A stretch of 64,000 nucleotides of DNA from Xenophilus sp. E41 (GTDB lineage: Bacteria > Pseudomonadota > Gammaproteobacteria > Burkholderiales > Burkholderiaceae_C), in contig NZ_QPIB01000009.1 of the NCBI RefSeq assembly GCF_003671765.1, positions 275,713 through 339,712 of the forward strand, given 5' to 3'. This document shows positions 45,684 through 54,847 of the stretch, one piece after another. The position numbers and the translations under genes were made by a program. A model generated the notes under the pieces. That model did not search any database, had not been told where the DNA came from, and worked only from the letters and a program-made list of their open reading frames with translations. The first letter of the stretch is position 1, and each line of letters starts with the position of its first letter.

Positions 45684-47887
45684 GTGGTCGAAGAAGGCAG
45701 CGCGCACGAGGAGTTCAGATTGATCCAGCGAATCTCCGCCGCGCAGCGCACCGCCAGCCTCGACGATGAGCAGCGCAAGGCGCTCCTGATGATCGCTTCC
45801 GGCGCGCCCCTGCCCCAATGCCTGGACGCACTGACGGAGGCCGTCGCGCGCCTGGCGCCCGGCGCCCGCGCCTGCGTGCTGCTGGCCAACCCCGAGCGCA
45901 GCGCCGTGGGCGAAAGCTATTCGTCGCATTTGCCGCCCGGCTTCGCGGACGCCGTGCGCGGGCTGCCGATCGGCCAGGCACTGATCGGCACCTGCGGCGT
46001 GGCCATCCACCAGGGCCAGCCGGTGACCTGCGAGGACATCGAGCGGTCGACGCTGTGGGCGCCGGCCTGGCGGTCCCTGTGCCTGGCCAACGGCATCCTG
46101 GCCTGCCATTCCCACCCGGCACTGGCGCAGGGTGGGCAGGCCGTGGGCTCCTTCTTCCTGTGCCTGTCGCAGGCACGCGCGCCCGACGCATGGGAGCGTC
46201 GCGTGGCCGAATTCGGCGCGCTCGCCACGAGCATCGTGGTCGAGCGCGATCGCGCCGCGACCCATCAACGGCGGGAGATGCAGGCCCTGTCCCGCCTCCA
46301 GGCGCTGAGCGCCGAACTGGTCGGCCCGGGCGAGTTCGAGGCCCTGCTGCAGAAGATCCTGGCGGCCGCGGCGGACATCTCCGGCACCGACAAGGGCAAC
46401 ATCCAGATCTATGACCCGGTGCGCGGCACGTTGAGGATCGTCGTGCACCAGGGCCTGGGCCAGCGCCTGGTCGATCATTTCCGCGAGGACGGGTGGGACG
46501 CGAGCTGCGGGGCGGCCGCCAAGCAGGTGCAGCGCCTGATCGTGCCCGACGTGCAGCAGCTCGAGGGGCTGCGCGGCACCCTGGGCCTGGAGATCGTGGT
46601 CGAGGACGACATCCGCTCGATCCAGTGCACGCCGCTGGTGACGCGCGACGGGCGGCTGCTGGGCATGCTGAACAACCACTACCGGTGGCCCGGCGGGCCC
46701 ACGGCCGATGCGCTGCGCTACATCGACCTGCTCGCGCGCCAGGCCGCGGAGCTGATCGAGCGGCACCAGACCGAATCGGAGCTGGCCGAAGAGCGCCGGC
46801 GAAAGGACGAATTCCTGGCGATGCTCGCGCACGAGCTGCGCAACCCGCTCGCGCCGCTGCGCAACATGCTGGAACTGCAGAAGCTCGCGGAGGGCGACGA
46901 GGCGGTCACGCGCACGGCGCGGGCCGTGATGGAGCGGCAGGTCGTGCAGCTGGTGCGGCTGGTGGACGATCTGCTGGACGTCAATCGCATCACGCGCGGG
47001 CGGCTCGACCTGCGCCTGCAACCGATGCCGCTGCAGGCCGCGGTGCAGCATGCGGTGGAGGTCTGCCGGCCCAAGCTCGAGGAGCATGGCCACCGCCTCT
47101 CGCTCGACGTGCCCGAGGCACCGGTGATGCTTGCCGGCGATCTCGCGCGCCTCACGCAGGTTTTCGGCAATCTGCTGGCGAACGCCATCAAGTACACGCC
47201 CGCCGGCGGCGACATCTTGCTGCGCATGGTCCCGCTCGGCGAGGAGGTGGAAGTCACCGTCACCGACAACGGCGCAGGGATCCCCGCCGAGCACATCGAG
47301 CGCATCTTCGACCTCTTCAGCCAGGTCGATCGGACGCTGGAGCGAGCGCAGGGCGGGCTGGGCATCGGGCTCATGCTGGTGCGGCAACTGGTGACGCTGC
47401 ACGGCGGCACGGTCCAGGCCTTCAGCAGGGGCTTGGGGCACGGAGCGAGTTCCGGGTCCGGCTGCCCTCGACCGCGGGCGCGCTGCAGGGCGAGCCGCCC
47501 GTTGCGCAGGTCCCGGCTTCGTCGCCGGCGCGTCGCGTCCTCGTGGTCGACGACAACCTGGATGCCGCCCGGTCGCTGGTGGCACTGCTCAACGTGAAGG
47601 GCCATCGCGCGCGCATGGCGCTCGATGGCTCGCAGGCGCTCGCGGTGGCCGAGGACATGCAGCCGGAGGTCATCCTGATGGACATCGGCATGCCGGGGCT
47701 GAACGGGCTCGAGACGTGCCGGCGACTGCGCGAACAGCCATGGGGCCGGCAGATCACGATCGTGGCGCTGACCGGGCTCGGCCAGGCGAGCGACCGCGCG
47801 GAGAGCGAGCGCGCCGGCTTCGATGCCCACCTGGTCAAGCCCGTGGACCTCACCACCTTGAGCAGGTTCCTGGCGAACGCCCCCTGA
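45684..47887 (+). pseudogene. hybrid sensor histidine kinase with GAF domains, frameshifted before the receiver
   Basis: With one corrected base this is a 734-residue hybrid kinase. Two GAF-like sensor domains fill about residues 25-190 and 205-350. The HisKA segment LAMLAHELRNPLAPLRNM carries the phospho-His (His383). The ATPase domain has NLLANAIKYTPAGG, DNGAGIP and GLGIGLMLVRQLV. A C-terminal receiver has VLVVDDNLDAARSL and VILMDIGMPG, with Asp667 as acceptor. Near 47440 (GLGHG|SEFRVRLP) one base is missing, so the uncorrected frame ends at 47597 without receiver. It may be an assembly error or a real loss. The start is GTG with a poor ribosome site. Confidence 0.82.
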
Positions 47888-47902
47888 CGGCTGAGCCGCA
47901 CA

Positions 47903-47924
47903 CGCGCGCTCGATGCAGCGCGCG
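47903..47924. terminator. hairpin between convergent genes
   Basis: CGCGCGCT (47903-47910) pairs perfectly with AGCGCGCG (47917-47924) around a six-base loop, between the kinase and a small leftward gene. There is no T-run, so terminator function is only suggested by position. Confidence 0.35.
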
Positions 47925-47930
47925 GCCGGA

Positions 47931-48173
47931 TCAGGGCGCCGAGCTGTTCTCCCTCTGCAGGTATTCGGCGATCCAGGCGCGCGCCCGTTCGGCCAGCGCC
48001 GTCCTCACCTTCTCGGCGGCCTCTCCGTGCCGGGACATCGATACCCGGCACATGGGCACGCCGCGGCGGCACACCACGGCGATGTGCTGATCTTCCTCGT
48101 GCAGGATCTCCATGCTCCAGTCCTGCGGGGCGAGCGGCTGTTCATGAGGGGCCCCTTCTCGATCGAGCTTCAC
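47931..48173 (-). CDS. small hypothetical protein (80 residues)
   Basis: The GTG at 48173 is preceded five bases upstream by GGAGG, and codon third positions are strongly G/C, so this looks like a real gene. The protein has no signal peptide or membrane segment. It begins VKLDREGAPHEQPLAPQ as read, contains a beta-rich middle (IAVVCRRGVPMCRVSM) and ends in an amphipathic helix. No family recognised. The much longer upstream frame lacks coding character. Confidence 0.6.
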   Translation of the reverse strand: MKLDREGAPHEQPLAPQDWSMEILHEEDQHIAVVCRRGVPMCRVSMSRHGEAAEKVRTALAERARAWIAEYLQRENSSAP

Positions 48174-48447
48174 ACGTGCCTCCAGCAAATATCGTGACGA
48201 GCTTACTTCGCGTGCCGCGGCGCGGCCGCAAGGCGTGCGGCAATTCTTGCAGCAAGAGTGCCGGATGGCAGGCAGGCAGGCGCCTGGAACGCGTTCGCCG
48301 GCTGGCCCCGCAATTGCTGGCAATGGACGCATGACATCGATGCGACATGGCGGCAACGGACCGAGACGCCCCCAGGGGCCCCACGCCCGGCCCGAGGACT
48401 TCGCCCCGGTTCGGCAGGGTGCTCCACGGACCCGGACGGCGTTCGAG

Positions 48448-48702
48448 ATGGCGATCGACATGCGAGCGGCGGAGGTCGACGTCCCGCCCTATCCCGAGAT
48501 CCTCCACGCGCTCGGCCAGCCCATGCACGCCGACCACGCCCGGCTCCTGGACCTGGCCTATCTGCACCTGTGCGACGCCTGGGAATTCCAGGTGCGGGCG
48601 CTGTACGCGAGCTGGACGAGGCGGCAGGACGCCGGGCGGCGGCCGATCGCCAGCCGTGCCGGCGAGATGTTCAGGCGCTCCGGGCCTGCGGTGGATGACT
48701 GA
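48448..48702 (+). CDS. small hypothetical protein (84 residues)
   Basis: A frame with strong G/C third positions and a sensible composition, beginning MAIDMRAAEVDVPPYPEILH. The segment ADHARLLDLAYLHLCDAWEF is probably helical. No ribosome site is clear, and the true start could be 48448 or another ATG nearby. No family recognised; it lies between the 80-residue hypothetical and the BLUF gene. Confidence 0.45.
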   Translation: MAIDMRAAEVDVPPYPEILHALGQPMHADHARLLDLAYLHLCDAWEFQVRALYASWTRRQDAGRRPIASRAGEMFRRSGPAVDD

Positions 48703-48880
48703 GGGCGCGTGCCGGGGCGCTCCCCTTCGCGAACGGGCATGCGTTGGACGAATGGTGTTCGCGCCTGGCCCCGGAGCGCCTAGACTGCCGGGCTTTCCTC
48801 GTCGATCGGCGGGCCGTGGCCGCAGAGTGGCTGCCGCCGAGGCCCGGCCATCGGCGAGTGTTTTCCCGTGAAGGTTCTGG

Positions 48881-49321
48881 GTGCTTCTTGAACGCTTGAT
48901 CTACGCCAGTCGAAAGGCACCGGATGTCGATGTGCCCGCACTGGTCGTGCAGGCCGCGCGCTGCAACGAGGCCGCCGGCATCACCGGCGCGCTGGCGACG
49001 CTCGAGGACGATTTCTTCCAGTACCTCGAGGGCACCACGGCGGCGCTGGATGCCTTGCTTCTGAAACTGCTGGCCGACCCGCGTCACTCCGACCTCAAGG
49101 TGCTGGAGCGGCGCGCCATTCCGAGACGCATGTTCGGCGACTGGCGGATGGCGCACCTGCAATGGAACGCCGACACCGAGGCGATCTTCCGCAGTTTCTC
49201 GCCGGATTCGCGCCGTGACCTGCGGGACATCGATCCCAGCACCTGTGCCGCCATGTTCCGGGCGTGGCTGGCCCTGCTCGAAGGCGGCGGTCCGACGCTC
49301 AAGGACATGAACCTCCGGTGA
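48881..49321 (+). CDS. BLUF-domain blue-light photoreceptor protein
   Basis: A 146-residue stand-alone BLUF protein. The FAD-site residues are all present: Tyr8 in LIYASR, Asn29 in ARCNEAAGITGAL, Gln47 in FFQYLEG, and a Trp in FGDWRMAH. Blue light rearranges the flavin hydrogen bonds and alters contacts with a partner. There is no attached effector domain, so it works by protein-protein contact with an unknown partner; the hybrid kinase 1 kb upstream is one candidate. The start is GTG at 48881, and the fragment GAAGG lies nearby upstream. Confidence 0.9.
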   Translation: MLLERLIYASRKAPDVDVPALVVQAARCNEAAGITGALATLEDDFFQYLEGTTAALDALLLKLLADPRHSDLKVLERRAIPRRMFGDWRMAHLQWNADTEAIFRSFSPDSRRDLRDIDPSTCAAMFRAWLALLEGGGPTLKDMNLR

Positions 49322-49326
49322 GCGGG

Positions 49327-49346
49327 CTGCCGCCGTGTTGCGGCAG
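49327..49346 (+). terminator. hairpin after the BLUF gene
   Basis: CTGCCGC (49327-49333) pairs with GCGGCAG (49340-49346) around a six-base loop, five bases after the BLUF stop. A T-run is lacking. It lies between convergent genes and could serve both. Confidence 0.4.
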
Positions 49347-49429
49347 TCGAGCGCACCGGCCGGCACGCGGGCGGCCGAGCCCGTCCCGCGCGTCACGGCG
49401 CGGGCTCGGGCTCGGGCTCGGGCCTGGTG

Positions 49430-49906
49430 CTACTTCCCGTCGCGGTCGGAATCGCCCGGTACCGCCCTTTCGATCGCGTCGCTGGCACGCTGCCATGCGT
49501 CGCGGCTGGCATGCTTGGCGCGGTCCCAGCTGAGGCTGGACCGACCGCGCGATGCATCCCAGTCGCGACCGAGATCGGGCTCGACCTCATCGAAGCGCCT
49601 GCCGGTGTGCTTGTTGAACGAATCCACGCCATAGCCGTAGGCCGGACCGTAGTCGTCGTAGCTGCCGCCTTCCACGTAGGGACGGGTGCTGTAGTTGTCG
49701 CGCCAGTAGGCGTCCTCGGCATCGCGGTCTGCCTTCATGCTCCTGCCCGCGATCGCTCCGGCCACTGCGCCGACGGCGGCGCCCACTGCCGCGCCCACCG
49801 GGCCGGTCATGCCGCCCACCGCCGCACCTGCCGCCGCGCCGCCTGCGACGCCGCCGGCCACGCCGCCTACCACTGCACCTGTCGCCGTCTTTTCGCCTTC
49901 TTTCAT
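49430..49906 (-). CDS. glycine-zipper protein
   Basis: A 158-residue protein. After MKEGEKTATG come about 55 residues of dense Gly/Ala zipper repeats (AVVGGVAGGVAGGAAAGAAV and onward), able to insert into or span membranes. A polar, acidic and aromatic C-terminal region with DRDAEDAYWRDNYSTRPYVE follows. There is no Sec signal. Proteins of this layout are common and mostly unassigned, often linked to stress or envelope. AGGAGACACTCCC precedes the ATG. Confidence 0.75.
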   Translation of the reverse strand: MKEGEKTATGAVVGGVAGGVAGGAAAGAAVGGMTGPVGAAVGAAVGAVAGAIAGRSMKADRDAEDAYWRDNYSTRPYVEGGSYDDYGPAYGYGVDSFNKHTGRRFDEVEPDLGRDWDASRGRSSLSWDRAKHASRDAWQRASDAIERAVPGDSDRDGK

Positions 49907-50218
49907 GGGAGTGTCTCCTGAGGGTTGAGGGAGCCCACACGCTACGAAGGACGATGCAAGCACCCGGCCGGCGAAGCACCTCTGCGTCTGTCGGACAGGG
50001 CACGCGCGACGTGCCCGAGCCAGCACGGCCTGCGCAGACCACAGCAGTGCGTCGCCCCTGACTCGCGACGCTGCGAAGCGCCAGGTGCCGCGGTCGGTGC
50101 CGGCGAGCCGGCGAGCGTGGTCCCGCACCATCACGTCGGCCAGACCTACAGCGCAGGCGGCCCATCCTTTCTAGCTTGACGGGTCCACAAGCAACGCTCG
50201 ACCGACGAGGAACCACAC
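49907..50218. other. divergent intergenic region
   Basis: This 312-base gap separates the glycine-zipper gene and the DUF3606 gene. I see the ribosome sites of both genes and no convincing -10/-35 pair, repeat or small gene. Confidence 0.5.
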
Positions 50219-50443
50219 ATGAACGACAGCGCATTCGCATCAGACGCGGCAGGGCCGGAACGCATCGACATCCGCTCGGAAGACTCCATCGCACGATGGA
50301 CCGGCAAGCTGGACGTCACGGCGGAGCAACTCAAGGAGGCGGTCGACGCCGTGGGCGACAAGGCGCCGGACGTGGAGATGCATCTCAAGGGGACGCGAGC
50401 GACGACCAACGAGGACCAGGTGCGCCAATCCGGCGGCGCGTAA
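50219..50443 (+). CDS. DUF3606 family small protein
   Basis: A 74-residue protein with the DUF3606 layout. RIDIRSEDSIARWTGKLDVT is followed by EQLKEAVDAVGDKAPDVEMH and a short polar tail. The family is widespread in soil and plant-associated proteobacteria, function unknown, often near stress genes. GAGGAACCACAC precedes the ATG. Confidence 0.85.
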   Translation: MNDSAFASDAAGPERIDIRSEDSIARWTGKLDVTAEQLKEAVDAVGDKAPDVEMHLKGTRATTNEDQVRQSGGA

Positions 50444-50453
50444 TCCGCCGGGC

Positions 50454-50479
50454 CGCCGGCCCGAGATCGCGGGCCGGCG
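50454..50479. terminator. strong hairpin between convergent DUF3606 and iclR genes
   Basis: CGCCGGCCCG (50454-50463) pairs perfectly over 10 bases with CGGGCCGGCG (50470-50479), loop AGATCG. It follows the DUF3606 stop by 10 bases and the IclR stop by 34 on the other strand. There is no T-run, but stem and position suit a bidirectional terminator. Confidence 0.45.
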
Positions 50480-50512
50480 CCCGGGCCGTCCACGCCGCCC
50501 CGGCTCGACGGC

Positions 50513-51343
50513 TCAGATCAGATTTCTCATCGCCTGCGCCGTCTCGCGCAGCACCGGCAGCACCCGCGCCACCGCTTCCTCGCTGCCTTCCTGCCCGATC
50601 GGCATGGTGATGTTCAGCGCGCCGACCAGCTCCCCGTGGCGATCGCGCAGCGGCACGGCGATGCCGCGGGAATTCAGGTCCAGCTGCTGTTCCGACAGCG
50701 CCCAGCCCTGGGCGCGGATGCGGGCGAACTCGGTCTTCATCTGGTCCTTGCTCGCGATGGTGTGCGAGGTGAAGACCTTCAGCTCGTGGGTCGCCAGCCA
50801 GTGCGCCAGCGCGTCGTCGGGCCGCAGGGCCAGCATGAGCATGCCCGAGGCGGTGACCTGCGCGGGCACGCGCGCGCCCAGCACGTAGCCGGTGTTCATG
50901 CTGCGGTTGGGGCCGTTGCGCGCGATGTAGACGACCTCGTCGCCGTCGAGCACGCTGAGGTAGGCGGTTTCGTGCGTGCCGGCGGCCACGCGCTGCAGGA
51001 AGGGCTGCACGATGCGTGGCAGCCGCGCCGACTCCAGGTAGGACTGGCCCAGGCGCAGCACGCGCGGCGTGAGCCAGAACAGCTTGCCGTCGCTGGCCAC
51101 GTAGCCCATGTGCTGCAGCGTGAGCAGGTAGCGCCGGGCGGCGGTGCGGGTCATGCCGGTGCGCTGGCCGGCCTCGCTGGCGGTCATGCGCGGGTGGGCA
51201 TCGTCGAAGGCTTCGATGATGCCGACGCCGCGTTCCAGGCCGGCGATCCAGTCGCGCCGGTCGAGGCCGGCGGGTGCGGCGTCGATGTCGTCGGTGTCCT
51301 CTTCGGCGGGGGTGGCGCGGCGAGCGCGCGCAGGGGAGGGCAT
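50513..51343 (-). CDS. IclR-family regulator (PcaU/PobR-like) of the quinate/shikimate module
   Basis: A 276-residue IclR protein. After a low-complexity N-terminus come the wing-helix region DWIAGLERGVGIIEAFDD and TASEAGQRTGMTRTAARRYL (about residues 50-75), then an effector domain with LGQSYLESARLPRIVQPFLQ and a C-terminal SRGIAVPLRDRHGELVGALN. The LERGVGIIEAF and TRTAARRYLLTL blocks resemble PcaR/PcaU/PobR, which sense protocatechuate-pathway acids. It is divergent from an aroE-type gene with a GTTCGATGAT inverted repeat between. ATG at 51343 was chosen because the longer frame reads through that operator. Confidence 0.87.
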   Translation of the reverse strand: MPSPARARRATPAEEDTDDIDAAPAGLDRRDWIAGLERGVGIIEAFDDAHPRMTASEAGQRTGMTRTAARRYLLTLQHMGYVASDGKLFWLTPRVLRLGQSYLESARLPRIVQPFLQRVAAGTHETAYLSVLDGDEVVYIARNGPNRSMNTGYVLGARVPAQVTASGMLMLALRPDDALAHWLATHELKVFTSHTIASKDQMKTEFARIRAQGWALSEQQLDLNSRGIAVPLRDRHGELVGALNITMPIGQEGSEEAVARVLPVLRETAQAMRNLI

Positions 51344-51380
51344 GGCGGGGGAGGCGTGAGTGCGTGAACGAAGCTTGTCC

Positions 51381-51405
51381 GTTCGATGATGCACGATCAT
51401 CGGAC
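51381..51405. promoter_or_regulatory. IclR-type operator, site 1
   Basis: GTTCGATGAT (51381-51390) faces ATCATCGGAC (51396-51405), an inverted repeat with one mismatch and a five-base spacer. It lies between the iclR and aroE-type starts. The half-site matches the GTTCGAT-type boxes known for PcaR/PcaU/PobR regulators (recalled consensus GTTCGATAATCGCAC). It likely controls both divergent genes. Confidence 0.68.
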
Positions 51406-51558
51406 GCGGGGCCATGCCACGCCGCACCTGTCGGCCCCGGCCCGCGCCGCGTACAGTGCGTACCGCGATCCCTGCCGCTTGCGCGGCGGCGAGGCGAGCT
51501 TCATCGAACGCGACGCGGCGTGCACCCGAACGCCGCAGCGGGCAACCCAAGGCACTTC

Positions 51559-52470
51559 ATGGCGGACATCCACGGCAACACCGACCTCTACCTGATTCCC
51601 GGCGACCCGGTCACCAACGTCCGGCTGCCGCGCATGTTCAACGCGGTCTTCGAACGCTGCGGCATCGATGCGGTGATGGTGCCGGTGCAGGTGCGCGCGC
51701 GCGACTTCGCGGTGTGGCTCAAGGCCAGCTTCCTGGCGCGCAACGTCAAGGGCATGGTGATCGCGCCGCCGCACAAGCCGCTGGCCGTGGACCTGCTCGA
51801 CGGCTGCGGCCTCTTCGCGCGCATCGCGGGCTCGGTCAACGTGGTGCGGCGCACGCACACCGGCGACCTGGAGGGCGACCTGTTCGACGGCGAGGGCATC
51901 GTCGGCGCGCTGGACCGTTTCGGCATCCCCTTCCGCGGCCAGCGGGTGCTGATCCTCGGGGCGGGCGTGAGCGCTGCGGCCGTGGGCGTCTCGCTGGCCG
52001 AGGGCGGCGGCGAGAACGGCGCGCGCCACATCGCTTTCCACGACCCGGCGCCCGGCAAGTCGGCCGGCGTGGCGGCGCGCATCGATGCCGCCTTCGACGC
52101 CACGGTGGTGGTGGCACCGGATGCCGATCCGTCCGGCTACGACCTGGTCATCAATGCCACCTCGCTGGGGCTGAAGCCCGACGATCCGCTGCCCTGCGAC
52201 GTGTCGCGCATGGCGCCGCATGCGGCGCTGTTCGACATCCTGCTGCGCAACCAGCCCACGCCGCTGGTGCAGGCGGCCCGTGCCCGCGGCCTGCAGGCGC
52301 AGCCGGGTTTCGAGATGCTGATCCAGCAGATGTCGCACTACATGGACTACTTCGGCCTGCACGAGGCGGCCGAGGTGGTGCGCGAGGACGCGGACTTCAT
52401 CCGCGAACTGATCTACCCGCCGGCGCTGGCGGGCGAGATCCGGCTGCCGGTGCGGCATCCCGGCGCCTGA
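51559..52470 (+). CDS. shikimate/quinate dehydrogenase-type enzyme 1
   Basis: A 303-residue AroE-family oxidoreductase. The substrate domain has IPGDPVTNVRLPRMFNAVFE in place of the biosynthetic SKSP loop, the catalytic Lys73 in VIAPPHK and Asp110 in DLFDGEGIVGAL. The NAD(P) fold has LILGAGVSAAAVGVSLAEGG. It probably oxidises shikimate or quinate to the 3-dehydro acid in catabolism rather than biosynthesis, given the IclR regulator and QuiC gene around it. The C-terminus is extended by about 25 residues. No strong ribosome site precedes 51559; upstream frames lack family sequence. Confidence 0.82.
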   Translation: MADIHGNTDLYLIPGDPVTNVRLPRMFNAVFERCGIDAVMVPVQVRARDFAVWLKASFLARNVKGMVIAPPHKPLAVDLLDGCGLFARIAGSVNVVRRTHTGDLEGDLFDGEGIVGALDRFGIPFRGQRVLILGAGVSAAAVGVSLAEGGGENGARHIAFHDPAPGKSAGVAARIDAAFDATVVVAPDADPSGYDLVINATSLGLKPDDPLPCDVSRMAPHAALFDILLRNQPTPLVQAARARGLQAQPGFEMLIQQMSHYMDYFGLHEAAEVVREDADFIRELIYPPALAGEIRLPVRHPGA

Positions 52471-52885
52471 TAACCGCCTCCTCACAACCTACCGGCAGAT
52501 CGTCACGTTCGTGACGAGTTTGGCTGCATCGCCCGCTGGATGTGGGCTGCGGGCCGATTGCACTTTCCGGACTGCAGCCGTTTCCGGTCCTGCGACAGGC
52601 CGCCGTGCAGGCTTCTGCGCGGTGCCGCGATGTCACGCCGGCCGGCGCGCTCCCCACGGTGGTGCCGTCCGCACCGGCCTAGGGCAAACCCGGCATGCGT
52701 TCGATGATCGCCGCTTGGCGATCGATGATCGAACGCGGTAACAGGCGCGGCCATTGTCGGCACGCGGGGCGCGTTTCTACAGTCCCTCCCCATGCTGTCG
52801 CACCGCTGCCCACCCACCGCCGCCCGTCCCATGCCCCACGCTGCGGTCGGGCGGCGCGTGGCGAAGGCCGGTTGAAGGCCACGCC
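52471..52885. other. intergenic region carrying the quiC operon promoter
   Basis: This 415-base gap holds no believable gene. It contains the IclR-type operator (site 2, below). From about 52740 it is presumed 5' leader of quiC. Confidence 0.55.
52699..52734. promoter_or_regulatory. IclR-type operator, site 2, upstream of quiC
   Basis: GTTCGATGATCG (52699-52710) faces CGATGATCGAAC (52723-52734) across a 12-base spacer. Each half-site is GTTCGATSATCG. The same half-site forms site 1 at 51381-51405, linking the quiC operon to the same IclR regulator. The left half also matches the recalled PcaR box closely. Confidence 0.68.
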
Positions 52886-54781
52886 ATGCACCGTTCCATT
52901 GCCACCGTCTCCCTCAGCGGCACGCTGCGCCAGAAGCTCGAGGCCATCGCCGCCGCGGGCTTCGACGGCTTCGAGCTCTTCGAGGCGGACTTCATCAACT
53001 TCAACGGGTCGGCCACCGAGCTGGGCCGCATCGCCGCCGACCTGGGCCTGACCATCGACCTGTACCAGCCCTTCCGCGATTTCGAGGGCATGCCCGAGGC
53101 GCAGTTCCGCCGCAGCCTCGATCGCGCCGAACGTAAGTTCGACGTCATGCAGGCCATGGGCGCATCGCTCATGCTGTGCTGCTCCAACACCTCGCCGCTG
53201 GTCGCCGACGATCCGGCACTGGCCGCCTCGCAGCTGCATGCGCTGGCCGAGCGCGCCGACCGCCGCGGCCTGCGGGTGGGCTTCGAGGCGCTGGCCTGGG
53301 GCCGGGTCACCTCGCTGTACGGACAGGCCTGGGAGATCGTCCGGCGCGCCGACCACCCGGCGCTGGGTTTGATCCTCGACAGCTTCCACACCCTGTCGCT
53401 GAAGGACGACCCGGCCGGCATCGCCGACATCCCGGGCGAGAAGATCTTCTTCCTGCAGATGGCCGATGCGCCGCTGATGGCCATCGACGTGGTGCAGTGG
53501 GCACGGCACCACCGCAGCTTTCCGGGGCAGGGCGATTTCGATTGCGTGAGCTTTCTCGAGAAGACGCTGCAGGCCGGCTACACCGGGCCGCTGTCGCTGG
53601 AGATCTTCAACGACGTGTTCCGGGAGACGCCGAACCGCCGCACCGCGGTCGATGCGATGCGCTCGCTGCTGTGGCTGGAGAGCGAGGTGCGGGGGCGGTT
53701 GGCCAAGGTCGATTCCATGCAGCCGCCCGTTCACGCTGAGCCGGTCGCGCTGTTCGCCCCGCCGCCTGTGCCCGCGCTCTGCGACATCGGCTTCATCGAA
53801 TTCGCCGCCGACGAGGCCTCGGCGCCTCAGTTGGGCGCGCAGTTCGAGCAGCTGGGTTTCCGCCGGGTCGGCCGGCACCGGTCCAAGGCCGTCACGCTCT
53901 ACCGTCAGGGCGAGGTGCACTTCATCGTCAACGCCCAGCCGGATTCCTTCGCCCGCCAGCGCTTCGAGCTGCACGGCACCTCGGTCTGCGCGCTGGGCCT
54001 GCATGCCGGCGACGCACAGCAGGCGGTCGAACGCGCGGTGGCGATGTGTTCGCTGCGGCACGACAGCCCGCGCGGCCCCGGCGAAGTGTCCGTGCCGGCC
54101 ATCGTGGCGCCGGGCGGCAACCTGATCCATTTCATCCCGGGCGAGATGTCGACCGGCGCCCTGTTCGACGCCGACTTCGTGCTCGACGGCGGGGCCGACT
54201 GCGTCGGCGCGGGCCTGCGCAGCGTCGACCACGTCGCGCTGGGCCTGGCCGTGGACCAGCAGGACACCTGGGTGCTGTTCTCGCGCGCCGTGCTGGGCCT
54301 CACGCCCGGCGAGAGCCTGGAACTGGCCGACCCCTTCGGCCTCGTGCGCAGCCGCGGCGTGGCCAATGCCGATCGCAGCGTGCGCCTGGTGCTCAACGCG
54401 TCGATGAGCCAGCGCACCCGCACCGCACGCACGCTCACGCGCACCGGCGGCGGCGCGGTGCACCACATCGCGCTGGCCTGCGACGACCTCTTCGCCACGG
54501 TGGAGCGCCTGCGCGCGGCCGGCGTGCGCTTCCTGCCGATCTCGCCCAACTACCACGACGACCTGCCGACGCGCCTGGACCTGGCCGACGACCTCGTGGA
54601 GCGCCTGCGCACCGCGGGCGTGCTCTTCGACCGCTCGGCCGCCGGCGACTTCCTGCACATCTACACCGACGGCGGCGAGCAGGGCTTCTTCTTCGAGATC
54701 GTGCAGCGCATCGGCGGCTACGACGCCTACGGCGCGGCCAATGCCGCGGCCCGCATGGCGGCGCAGGCGCAGCAGTCCTGA
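52886..54781 (+). CDS. quiC: bifunctional-type 3-dehydroshikimate dehydratase (QuiC, TIM barrel + VOC fusion)
   Basis: A 631-residue fusion. Residues 1 to about 280 form a xylose-isomerase-like TIM barrel with metal ligands in RVGFEALAWG, LGLILDSFHTLSL and PLSLEIFNDVF. About residues 290-620 form two VOC/4-hydroxyphenylpyruvate-dioxygenase-like modules with IGFIEFAADEA, VDHVALGLAVDQ and a C-terminal GFFFEIVQRIGGYDAYGAAN. This is the QuiC1 layout of Pseudomonas, whose barrel turns 3-dehydroshikimate into protocatechuate; the role of the second half is not settled. Length matches the known fusion of about 635. GAAGG precedes the ATG. Confidence 0.9.
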   Translation: MHRSIATVSLSGTLRQKLEAIAAAGFDGFELFEADFINFNGSATELGRIAADLGLTIDLYQPFRDFEGMPEAQFRRSLDRAERKFDVMQAMGASLMLCCSNTSPLVADDPALAASQLHALAERADRRGLRVGFEALAWGRVTSLYGQAWEIVRRADHPALGLILDSFHTLSLKDDPAGIADIPGEKIFFLQMADAPLMAIDVVQWARHHRSFPGQGDFDCVSFLEKTLQAGYTGPLSLEIFNDVFRETPNRRTAVDAMRSLLWLESEVRGRLAKVDSMQPPVHAEPVALFAPPPVPALCDIGFIEFAADEASAPQLGAQFEQLGFRRVGRHRSKAVTLYRQGEVHFIVNAQPDSFARQRFELHGTSVCALGLHAGDAQQAVERAVAMCSLRHDSPRGPGEVSVPAIVAPGGNLIHFIPGEMSTGALFDADFVLDGGADCVGAGLRSVDHVALGLAVDQQDTWVLFSRAVLGLTPGESLELADPFGLVRSRGVANADRSVRLVLNASMSQRTRTARTLTRTGGGAVHHIALACDDLFATVERLRAAGVRFLPISPNYHDDLPTRLDLADDLVERLRTAGVLFDRSAAGDFLHIYTDGGEQGFFFEIVQRIGGYDAYGAANAAARMAAQAQQS

Positions 54782-54847
54782 GCGGCCCCGTCCGTTTTTC
54801 TTTCCTTCCCTCCACACACACCGACCCTTCCACCCGGAGACAAAGCC

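Noticed and set aside
49400-49426. Short tandem GGGCTC repeats
   Set aside because: Only about three units in a GC-rich intergenic stretch; likely chance or slippage, no clear role.
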